Program-made: the position numbers and the translations under genes
Part shown: one piece after another, positions 1-5,126 of the stretch
Layout of the letters: the number at the start of each line of letters is the position of its first letter
How positions within the stretch are numbered: position 1 is the first letter of the stretch
NCBI GenBank assembly: GCA_035291645.1
Contig: DATDRQ010000275.1
Span: 1-5,692 of the forward strand
DNA: 5,692 nucleotides
Direction: 5' to 3'
DNA from: DATDRQ01 sp035291645
GTDB lineage: Bacteria; Chloroflexota; Anaerolineae; Anaerolineales; UBA4823
Notes under the pieces: generated by a model
What the model was told of the DNA's origin: nothing
The model's input: only the letters and a program-made list of their open reading frames with translations
Databases searched by the model: none

Positions 1-81
1 ATGTTTAATTATTTGGACCTAATTCCACTAAAATTATCTCGCTTGATATAATCCAAAAAGGGGTATTCGGATAACGCGGAT

Positions 82-1455
82 TCATCTTGTTATCCTTGCC
101 TGCTCCTCCACCTCCCTCCCCATCACCTCCAGCATCTCCGCGTTCGCCTTGAACTTGAACTCCTCTAGCCCCAGGCGCTCGGCCTCGGCCCGCTCGGCGG
201 CCTCCAGCCGCTGCCAGGCTTCCTTGTCCACCACGGGCGCCTCCAGCCGGGCCAGCCGCCCGTGCAGCTGCTCCAGCACGGCCTGCGGGTCGCGCAGCGC
301 CGGCTGGGTCTTTAGATAAGCCAGCACCGCCTGCGCCCCGCTCTCCCCGTCCTTGCGCGCCACCCCCACCAGCCCGCTGCTGGCCTCCCGCGACCAGCCC
401 GCCACGAACACCCGCTCCACCGGGCGGTTGGTGTCCGGGTCGAAGGCCTCGTAGGAGAGGCCGTCCACCGGGAAGCGCGGCTCGGGGTTCTTGACGAACT
501 CGTTCCAGCGCACCGCCAGCCCGAAGTTCTCGTCCACCCGGTCGCCGATGCAGAAGATGACCGTGTCCACCGGCAGCACCCGCTTGGTGCCCAGCCGTTT
601 GGCCTTGGTGTCGCCGTCCGCCGGCACCAGGGTGGTGTCCTCCACCTCCAGCCCGCGCACCACCCCCTGCTCGCCGCCGGTGATCCGGCTGGGCGAGGCC
701 AGGAAGTCGAAGCGGAAGCGCGTCTCCGAGACCGGCTCCAGCGCCTTGGGCAGCGCCGAGTAGAAATACGCCCGCGCCTGCTCGATGTCCTGCCCGACCA
801 CCTGCATCACCGGCGCGCAGCGCCCGAACTCCTCCTCCAGGTCTTGCAGGTCCAGGTTGCGCGCCACCGTCTCCAGCTCCTTCTTGGTGAACTTGACCTC
901 CGCCGGCCCGCGCCTTGCCACCGCGATCACCTCGTCCACCTTCAGGTCGCGCACCAGCCAGTGGGCGATGTCGAGCATCACGTTGCCCACCCCGATGGCA
1001 GCCACCCGCTTCCCGATCGTGAACTTCTCGGTGCTGAAGGGCGGCAGCTGGTTGTAGTGGTAGACCAGGTCCTTGGCGTGGTAGACCCCGGACAGGTCCT
1101 CGCCCGGCAGCCCCAGCCACTTGGTGCCCTGCGCCCCGACCGTCACCAGCAGCGCCTGGAAGCCCATGGCGCGCAGCTCGCTCAGGCTCAGGTCGCCCTT
1201 GCGCCCGACCGCCACGTTGCCGTAGTATTCGATATTGGGGTCGTCCAGGATCTGGCGGAACTGCCTGCGCAGCCCCTCCTTCATCTTGTGTTTGTCGTGG
1301 TAGATGCCGTACTCGGCCAGCCCCCCGGGCTTGATGTCCCGGTTCAGCAGCACCACGTGCGCGCCCCCTGCGGCCAGCTGCCTGGCGGCGAACAGCCCGG
1401 CCGGCCCGGCCCCGATCACCGCCGCCAGGTACTTTCCCTTTGAATCCGTGCTCAA
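82..1455 (-). CDS. FAD-dependent NAD(P)H oxidoreductase, adrenodoxin reductase / FprA-like
   Basis: Probably passes electrons between NADPH and a small carrier such as a ferredoxin; the partner is not visible here. Residues are numbered from the TTG at 1455. The FAD-binding Rossmann motif GAGPAG is at 15-20, followed by PGGLAEYGI at 43-51. The NAD(P)-binding motif GVGNVMLD is at 155-162, with ARRGP at 180-184; its paired Arg residues resemble those that bind the NADPH 2'-phosphate in adrenodoxin reductase. The second FAD-side motif, FCIGD, is near 301-305, and the family's C-terminal GW...G(L/V)xG segment is at 353-371. A charged helical tail of about 70 residues follows. The total of 457 aa is normal for the family. 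The start was chosen because AAGGAGG at 1461-1467 lies 5 nt before TTG 1455. TTG 1458 sits too close to it, and the longer TTG start at 1482 has no Shine-Dalgarno. The gene is monocistronic here and faces away from the M16 genes. The fold is confident; the electron partner is unknown. Confidence 0.88.
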   Translation of the reverse strand: MSTDSKGKYLAAVIGAGPAGLFAARQLAAGGAHVVLLNRDIKPGGLAEYGIYHDKHKMKEGLRRQFRQILDDPNIEYYGNVAVGRKGDLSLSELRAMGFQALLVTVGAQGTKWLGLPGEDLSGVYHAKDLVYHYNQLPPFSTEKFTIGKRVAAIGVGNVMLDIAHWLVRDLKVDEVIAVARRGPAEVKFTKKELETVARNLDLQDLEEEFGRCAPVMQVVGQDIEQARAYFYSALPKALEPVSETRFRFDFLASPSRITGGEQGVVRGLEVEDTTLVPADGDTKAKRLGTKRVLPVDTVIFCIGDRVDENFGLAVRWNEFVKNPEPRFPVDGLSYEAFDPDTNRPVERVFVAGWSREASSGLVGVARKDGESGAQAVLAYLKTQPALRDPQAVLEQLHGRLARLEAPVVDKEAWQRLEAAERAEAERLGLEEFKFKANAEMLEVMGREVEEQARITR

Positions 1456-1460
1456 CAACG

Positions 1461-1467
1461 CCTCCTT
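1461..1467 (-). promoter_or_regulatory. Shine-Dalgarno of the FAD oxidoreductase
   Basis: AAGGAGG on the minus strand, 5 nt upstream of TTG 1455. It decides the start in favour of this TTG over TTG 1482, which would add nine residues (MRRIAKEAL) not needed for the Rossmann fold. Confidence 0.75.
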
Positions 1468-1520
1468 AGCGATCCTGCGCAAAAAGACGGCCTGACGCCG
1501 TCCACATTTCCTCTGGATCG

Positions 1521-1549
1521 ATTATAGCCCGGCGAGAAAATTTTCACAA
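1521..1549 (-). promoter_or_regulatory. Sigma-70-type promoter of the FAD oxidoreductase
   Basis: On the minus strand, TTGTGA (1544-1549) and a perfect TATAAT (1521-1526) are separated by exactly 17 bp. Transcription would begin near 1514, giving a leader of about 60 nt before the TTG at 1455. An 8-bp inverted repeat (1526-1533 and 1553-1560) brackets the -35 box and touches the -10 box. The match is visible directly; its activity is inferred. Confidence 0.7.
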
Positions 1550-1560
1550 GGTGCCGGGCT
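1526..1560. promoter_or_regulatory. Inverted repeat overlapping the FAD oxidoreductase promoter (operator candidate)
   Basis: AGCCCGGC at 1526-1533 and its exact complement GCCGGGCT at 1553-1560 flank a 19-bp centre. The centre itself contains the palindrome GAAAATTTTC (1536-1545). The -35 hexamer lies inside, and the -10 hexamer shares one base with the left arm. This placement suits a dimeric repressor site. A simple hairpin is also possible, but there is no upstream gene to terminate on the plus strand. Confidence 0.4.
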
Positions 1561-1610
1561 GTCATTGCGAGTATCTCCACAGTGCTGAGCACGTGCATTT
1601 ATGGAAGAAA

Positions 1611-1758
1611 CTGTCTTTGCGAGGAAGCGGGTCTGGTGTTCGGGCGGTCTTCGCCCGCCTTTGCCAGACCCGCCGACGAAGCAATCTCCGCTCAGGCGAA
1701 AAAGTGGAGATTGCGTGCGAACGTAGTTCGCCTGGCAAATTACGCCTCGCAAAGACAG
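1611..1758. repeat. Palindromic repeat element, copy 1 (long variant)
   Basis: The outer arms are a perfect 13-bp inverted repeat, CTGTCTTTGCGAG (1611-1623) and its complement (1746-1758). An inner stem GCAATCTCC (1681-1689) pairs with 1706-1714. The left half carries an extra hairpin (1627-1673) that is absent from the other copies: GCGGGTCTGG (1627-1636) pairs with 1664-1673, and within it CGGGCG (1641-1646) pairs with 1652-1657. The GTCTTTGCGAG...CGAAGCAATCTCC style resembles a dispersed palindromic repeat type that I recall from many bacterial genomes; I cannot name a formal family. Confidence 0.75.
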
Positions 1759-2133
1759 TCGTATGTGTCTTTGCGAGGGCGGAACCTGTAAATCGCGCGA
1801 ATTGAGTCGCTGTCCAGCCCGAAGCAATCTCCCACCAAGAGACTAAAGGAGATTGCTTCGGCAAATTACGCCTCGCAAAGACAGTCGTATGTGTCTTTGC
1901 GCGGGCGGCATCTGAAAGGAGCATTTGCTTAACCACAAACCAGCCCGAAGCAATCTCCCACCAAGAGACTAAAGGAGATTGCTTCGGCAAATTACGCCTC
2001 GCAAAGACAGTCGTATGTGTCTTTGCGAGGGCGGAACCTGTAAATCGCGCGAATTGAGTCGCTGTCCAGCCCGAAGCAATCTCCCGGCCAGAGGTTATAA
2101 GGAGATTGCTTCGCAAAAAGCGCTCGCAAAGAC
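1734..2133. repeat. Tandem array of palindromic elements, 126-bp period
   Basis: Three units start with GGCAAATTACGCC at 1734, 1860 and 1986, and a shortened end follows to 2133. Two exact matches define the array: 1734-1833 equals 1986-2085 (100 bp, offset 252), and 1814-1901 equals 1940-2027 (88 bp, offset 126). Each unit holds a 116-bp element, for example 1767-1882, with 11-bp outer arms GTCTTTGCGAG / CTCGCAAAGAC. Its inner 13-bp stem is CGAAGCAATCTCC (1820-1832) with 1848-1860, and a 10-bp linker follows. The inner stem recurs at 1946-1958/1974-1986 and 2072-2084/2101-2113. The exact identity indicates recent duplication or gene conversion. Confidence 0.9.
1745..1778. repeat. 34-bp junction inverted repeat (13-8-13), copy 1
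   Basis: CCTCGCAAAGACA (1745-1757) and its exact complement (1766-1778) are separated by GTCGTATG. It forms where the right end of one palindromic element meets the left end of the next. It recurs at 1871-1904, with one mismatch in the right arm (C at 1902), and perfectly at 1997-2030. It would make a tighter hairpin than the 116-nt fold of a whole element. Confidence 0.85.
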
Positions 2134-2155
2134 ATGGAAGTTCATTCAATCCGCA

Positions 2156-2184
2156 TTGCCCAAAACCAGCCCTTATGCTATATT
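2156..2184 (+). promoter_or_regulatory. Alternative candidate promoter upstream of the M16 genes
   Basis: TTGCCC (2156-2161), a 17-bp spacer and TATATT (2179-2184). If used, transcription would start near 2191 and the 2216-2268 inverted repeat would be an RNA hairpin in the leader. Confidence 0.3.
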
Positions 2185-2215
2185 TGCACTACATTTCCCT
2201 GATTTCCGATTGCGT

Positions 2216-2268
2216 GCCAACCGGTAAATTGATAATCATCATAAGACACCGTATATCTACCGGTTGGC
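2216..2268. promoter_or_regulatory. 11-bp inverted repeat enclosing a promoter upstream of the M16 genes
   Basis: GCCAACCGGTA at 2216-2226 and its exact complement TACCGGTTGGC at 2258-2268 flank a 31-bp AT-rich centre. The centre contains the candidate -35 and -10 boxes, and the -10 box ends at the base before the right arm. The symmetry is seen directly. A role as operator or as an RNA hairpin is inferred. Confidence 0.5.
2229..2257 (+). promoter_or_regulatory. Candidate sigma-70-type promoter for the M16 gene pair
   Basis: TTGATA (2229-2234) and TATATC (2252-2257) are separated by 17 bp, inside the 11-bp inverted repeat. The -35 box matches consensus at 5 of 6 positions and the -10 box at 4 of 6. 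A competing candidate upstream, TTGCCC (2156-2161) and TATATT (2179-2184), also has 17-bp spacing. I prefer the nearer one because of its bracketed position, but the sequence does not settle it. Confidence 0.4.
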
Positions 2269-2273
2269 CGAAT

Positions 2274-2308
2274 ACTGAGCACTGACTACTGAATACTGGA
2301 CACTGAAC
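2274..2308. repeat. Degenerate heptamer repeat (ACTGNNN x5) before the first M16 gene
   Basis: Five perfectly phased 7-bp units each begin ACTG, starting at 2274, 2281, 2288, 2295 and 2302; the last three bases vary (AGC, ACT, AAT, GAC, AAC minus their shared first base pattern). A sixth partial unit begins at 2309. The tract ends nine bases before the ATG at 2318, so it occupies the place where a Shine-Dalgarno would be expected. Confidence 0.8.
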
Positions 2309-2317
2309 ACTTCCCCC

Positions 2318-3604
2318 ATGGACATCACCCGAGTTCAACTTCCCAACGGCCTGCAAGTCTTACTCAAAGAGATCCACACCGCCCCGCTGACCAGCCTGTG
2401 GGTCTGGTACCGGGTCGGCTCGCGTAACGAGCGCCCCGGGGCGACCGGCATCTCGCACTGGACCGAGCACATGCAGTTCAAGGGCACCCCCCGCTTCCCG
2501 CCGGAAATCCTCGATAAAGCCGTCGCCCGCCAGGGCGGCTACCGCAACGCCTTCACCTTCCTGGACTGGACCACCTACTTCGAGACCATGCCCGCCGATA
2601 AGATCGACCTGGCCCTCGACCTGGAAGCCGACCGCATGGCTAACAGCCTGTTCGAGCCGGGGGAAGTCGAGTCCGAGCGCACGGTGATCATCTCCGAGCG
2701 CCAGGGCAACGAGAACGAGCCGCTCTTCCTGCTCGGCGAAGAGGTCCAGGCGGCCGCCTTCCGCGTGCATTCCTACCACCACGAGATCATCGGCGACCTG
2801 GCCGACCTGCAGACCATCAGCCGCGACGACCTGTACCGCCACTACCGGGCCCATTACGTGCCGGGCAACGCCGTGCTGGCCGCCGCCGGCGACTTCGAGA
2901 CCGAAAGCATGCTGGGGTACATCCGCCAGCACTTCGAATCCCTGGCGGATGGCAGCGTCTCTACCACGGCTGCCCGCCCCGAACCGGCCCAGCCGGGCGA
3001 ACGCACCGTTACGGTCGAGGGCCCCGGCGATACCACCTATCTCCAGGTCGCCTACCACTCGCCGGCGGCCCGCGACCCGGATTTCTTCCCCTACCTGGTG
3101 ACCGACAGCCTGCTGACCGGGCCGAGCAACCTGAACATGTTCGGCGGCGGCATCTCCAACAAGACCTCCCGCCTGTACCGGGCCCTGGTCGAGAAGGAGC
3201 TGGCGGTCGGCGTCTCCGGCGGCGTCTCGGCCACGATCGACCCCTTCATGCACAGCATCACCGCCACCCTCCACCCAAACGCCAACGCCGACCAGGTGGT
3301 CCAGGCGCTGGACGAGGAAGTCAAGCGCCTCCAGGACAGCCCCCCGGACGAAGGCGAGGTGGCGCGGGCGGTCAAGCAGGCCCGCGCCCTGTTTGCCTAC
3401 GGCAGCGAGAGCATCACCAACCAGGCCTTCTGGATGGGCTATTCCGAGATGTTCGCCAGCTATGACTGGTTCGTCAACTACCTGGAGCGCCTGGCGGCCG
3501 TCACCCCGGGGGACGTCCAGCGCATCGCCCAGACCTACCTGCGCCCGCAGAACCGCGTGCTCGGCGTCTACCTGCCGGGCGGGGACCAGGAGGTGGGTTC
3601 ATGA
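2318..3604 (+). CDS. M16 family zinc peptidase, catalytic subunit
   Basis: A metalloendopeptidase of the M16 (pitrilysin / processing peptidase) family, 428 aa, the usual length for an M16B subunit. The inverted zinc motif HWTEH is at residues 47-51. Glu127 lies 76 residues after His51, the spacing of the third zinc ligand in beta-MPP, and Glu120 matches the helper Glu. GGYRNAFT (73-80) is the usual active-site edge strand. The C-terminal half (about 170-428) has GGGISNKTSRLYRAL (276-290) but Val291 and Val297 where the family's Arg and Tyr usually sit. No signal peptide is seen, so it is probably cytoplasmic. The ATG at 2318 gives the canonical MDITRVQLPNG start; an in-frame stop at 2276-2278 excludes a longer form, and there is no Shine-Dalgarno. 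Its stop overlaps the next gene by ATGA, so the two are translationally coupled. The family is sure; the substrate is unknown. Confidence 0.94.
   Translation: MDITRVQLPNGLQVLLKEIHTAPLTSLWVWYRVGSRNERPGATGISHWTEHMQFKGTPRFPPEILDKAVARQGGYRNAFTFLDWTTYFETMPADKIDLALDLEADRMANSLFEPGEVESERTVIISERQGNENEPLFLLGEEVQAAAFRVHSYHHEIIGDLADLQTISRDDLYRHYRAHYVPGNAVLAAAGDFETESMLGYIRQHFESLADGSVSTTAARPEPAQPGERTVTVEGPGDTTYLQVAYHSPAARDPDFFPYLVTDSLLTGPSNLNMFGGGISNKTSRLYRALVEKELAVGVSGGVSATIDPFMHSITATLHPNANADQVVQALDEEVKRLQDSPPDEGEVARAVKQARALFAYGSESITNQAFWMGYSEMFASYDWFVNYLERLAAVTPGDVQRIAQTYLRPQNRVLGVYLPGGDQEVGS
3588..3593 (+). promoter_or_regulatory. Shine-Dalgarno of the second M16 gene
   Basis: AGGAGG lies inside the end of the first M16 gene, 7 nt before the ATG at 3601. 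Together with the ATGA overlap it fixes the start upstream of the repetitive N-terminal extension; there is no in-frame ATG, GTG or TTG within the repeat. Confidence 0.8.
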
Positions 3605-5046
3605 CCACCCAGCCCGCCCCCAACACCAAGAGCCGGGCCCTTTCTGGCGACCGCCAGGCCCTTTCTGGCGACCGCCACACCCTGCCCGGCGACCGCCACA
3701 CCCTGCCCGGCGCCCGCCATGCTCTTCCCGGCGGCGACCGCCGCTCTTTTTCCGGCGACCACCACCACCACACCCTGCCCGGCGCCCGCCATGCTCTTCC
3801 TGGCGGCGATGACATCACCCGCGCCGTCCTGCCCAATGGCATCGTCGTGCTGGCCCGCCCCAATTTCAACAGCCCCTCCGTGGTAGTGAACGGCTTCCTG
3901 GACGCGGGCAGCCTGTCCGAGCCGGACGAGCTGCTCGGGCTGGCCGGCTTCACCGCCGAGGCGCTTATGCGCGGCACTGAACGGCGCACCTTCCAAGAGA
4001 TCTACGATATCTTGGAGACGGCCGGCGCCAGCCTGGGCTTCAGCGGCGGCACGCACACCTCCGGCTTCGGCGGCAAGGCCCTGGCGGAGGACCTGGACCT
4101 GCTGCTCGACCTGCTGGCCGATTCGCTGAGCCAGCCGGCCTTCCCCGCCGAGCAGGTCGAGAAGCTGCGCGCCCGCCTGCTGACCGGCCTGGCGATCCGC
4201 GCCCAGGACACCGGCGAGATGGCCTCCCTCACCGCCGACCAGATCGTCTACCCCGGGCACCCTTACGCCCGCCCGGACGACGGCTACCCGGAGACCGTCC
4301 AGGCCATTCGCCGCCAGCACCTGGTCGACTTCCACCGCCAGAACTTCGGACCGCGCGGCATGGCGCTCGCCGTGGTGGGGGCGGTCGATCCACTCCAGGC
4401 GGTCGAGCGGGTCGCCGCGGTGCTGGGCGACTGGCGCAACCCGGACCAGCCAGAGTCCGTCCAGCTGCCGCCGCTGCCGGCCCCAGGCGAGCCCCTGCGC
4501 CGCAAGGTGGACATCCCCGGCAAATACCAGGCCGACATCGTGGTAGGAGTCGCCGGGCCGCAGCGGCGCGACCCGGATTACCTGGCGGCCTCGCTCGGCA
4601 ACAACATCCTCGGCCAGTTCGGCATGATGGGCCGGGTGGGCGAGACGGTGCGTGAGAAGGCCGGCCTGGCTTACTACGCTTACAGCAGCCTGTCAGGCGG
4701 CCTGGGCCCCGGCCCGTGGAGCGTCGTGGCGGGTGTCGACCCGGCCAACGTCGACCGGGCGGTCGATCTGATCCAGGGTGAGATTCAACGCTTTGTCTCC
4801 GATCCGGTCGAGGCGGACGAGCTGGCCGACAGCCAGTCTAACTTCGTCGGGCGCCTGCCGCTTTCGCTCGAATCGAACGGCGGGGTGGCCGCCGCGCTGG
4901 TCAACCTGGAGCGCTACGACCTGGGCCTGGATTACTACCGCCAGTACCCGGACCTGGTGCGCGCCGTCACCGTCGAACAGGTCCTGGAGACCGCCCGCCG
5001 CTACCTGGGCCCCGCCCGGCTGGGCGTCGCCGTCGCCGGACCATAA
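3601..5046 (+). CDS. M16 family non-catalytic subunit with His/Arg-rich heptapeptide-repeat N-terminus
   Basis: Partner of the preceding protease, 481 aa. Residues 11-70 are about eight units of 7-9 residues of the type RH(T/A)LPG(D/A), including HHHH at 54-57. The M16 domain starts at DITRAVLPNG (71-80). The zinc motif is lost: GLAGFTAEALMRGT (113-126) aligns with the catalytic partner's segment, with Gly, Ala and Glu in place of His, Glu and His. The C-terminal half keeps REKAGLAYY (351-359), so Arg351 and Tyr358 supply the pair missing from the partner. In the characterised Sphingomonas M16 heterodimer one subunit holds HxxEH and the other the R/Y pair, and this operon fits that split. Without the repeat the length is normal (about 411 aa). 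The start is fixed by AGGAGG and the ATGA overlap. No signal peptide is seen. The role of the extension is unknown. Confidence 0.92.
   Translation: MTTQPAPNTKSRALSGDRQALSGDRHTLPGDRHTLPGARHALPGGDRRSFSGDHHHHTLPGARHALPGGDDITRAVLPNGIVVLARPNFNSPSVVVNGFLDAGSLSEPDELLGLAGFTAEALMRGTERRTFQEIYDILETAGASLGFSGGTHTSGFGGKALAEDLDLLLDLLADSLSQPAFPAEQVEKLRARLLTGLAIRAQDTGEMASLTADQIVYPGHPYARPDDGYPETVQAIRRQHLVDFHRQNFGPRGMALAVVGAVDPLQAVERVAAVLGDWRNPDQPESVQLPPLPAPGEPLRRKVDIPGKYQADIVVGVAGPQRRDPDYLAASLGNNILGQFGMMGRVGETVREKAGLAYYAYSSLSGGLGPGPWSVVAGVDPANVDRAVDLIQGEIQRFVSDPVEADELADSQSNFVGRLPLSLESNGGVAAALVNLERYDLGLDYYRQYPDLVRAVTVEQVLETARRYLGPARLGVAVAGP
3631..3810 (+). repeat. Coding minisatellite (about 21-bp unit) in the second M16 gene
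   Basis: Codons 11-70 are a run of 21-27 bp units. A 33-bp stretch at 3696-3728 is repeated exactly at 3768-3800 (offset 72). Units keep the reading frame, and the amino-acid pattern (basic pair, small residue, Leu, Pro/Ser, Gly, Asp/Ala) is conserved along with the DNA. The exact 33-bp match points to recent slippage or unequal crossover. Confidence 0.88.
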
Positions 5047-5048
5047 GG

Positions 5049-5088
5049 GTTAGAAAGTTGACAGGTTAGAACGTTCGAACGTTTACGG
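5049..5088. repeat. Degenerate octamer repeat (GTTNNNNN x5) before acpS
   Basis: Five phased 8-bp units each start with GTT, at 5049, 5057, 5065, 5073 and 5081. After them come loosely phased ATT units (5090, 5097, 5105) and two exact ACCTGAA heptamers (5114-5120 and 5121-5127), the last of which runs into the acpS ATG. The tract fills almost the whole 80-bp gap between the M16 stop and acpS. It also contains a perfect TTGACA (5058-5063), but no convincing -10 box lies 16-18 bp downstream. Confidence 0.75.
5070..5083. repeat. 14-bp perfect palindrome upstream of acpS
   Basis: AACGTTCGAACGTT is its own reverse complement. It arises from two adjacent octamers of the GTT repeat, GTTAGAAC and GTTCGAAC, so it may simply be a by-product of that repeat rather than a protein-binding site. 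Confidence 0.7.
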
Positions 5089-5126
5089 AATTAAGGATTA
5101 CGTAATTCGTAACACCTGAAACCTGA

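Larger units (their letters stand above)
1483..2317. other. Repeat-rich intergenic region without a credible gene
   Basis: This spacer of about 835 bp separates the minus-strand flavoprotein from the plus-strand M16 genes. It holds, in order, the flavoprotein promoter (1521-1549), a degenerate repeat scrap starting GTCATTGCGAG at 1561-1571, the palindromic array (1611-2133), an AT-richer stretch with a bracketed promoter (2140-2268), and a heptamer tract (2274-2308). Reading frames that stay open across the array do so because its 126-bp period is a multiple of three. They translate repeated DNA and show no protein-like composition, no Shine-Dalgarno and no known domain. Confidence 0.8.

Noticed and set aside
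55..95. Intrinsic terminator after the FAD oxidoreductase (minus strand)
   Set aside because: A 7-bp GGATAAC/GTTATCC stem overlaps the stop codon, but it is AT-rich. Its short T run (CTTTTTGG) begins several bases after the stem, which is too weak to call.
5..1120. Long minus-strand frame overlapping the FAD oxidoreductase
   Set aside because: It is a GC-rich shadow frame, extremely rich in Gly, Ala and Arg, in another frame of a gene with clear Rossmann motifs.
1734..2133. CRISPR array
   Set aside because: Units are nearly identical along their full 126 bp and are themselves long palindromes. There is no alternation of short repeats with unique spacers, and no cas gene is present.
1562..2149. 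Open reading frame of 195 codons on the minus strand across the intergenic array
   Set aside because: It stays open because the 126-bp repeat period is a multiple of three. The translation repeats a 42-residue block, has no Shine-Dalgarno and has no recognisable domain.
2360..3274. Minus-strand frame of 304 codons opposite the first M16 gene
   Set aside because: It is an antisense shadow of a well-supported gene, caused by high third-position GC. There are no motifs and no ribosome site.
3393..3812. Plus-strand overlapping frame with proline/arginine-rich repeats
   Set aside because: It reads the coding minisatellite of the second M16 gene in the wrong frame, so the repeats come from the DNA repeat and not from a protein.
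5069..5084. LexA/SOS box in the GAACGTTCGAAC sequence before acpS
   Set aside because: The GAAC and GTTC half-sites do not have the 4-bp separation of the Gram-positive box. The sequence is better explained by the GTT octamer repeat, and acpS is not an SOS gene.
5058..5086. Promoter of acpS based on TTGACA at 5058-5063
   Set aside because: The -35 box is perfect, but the hexamers 16-18 bp downstream (around GTTTAC/TTTACG) match the -10 consensus poorly. TTGACA is also part of the octamer repeat.
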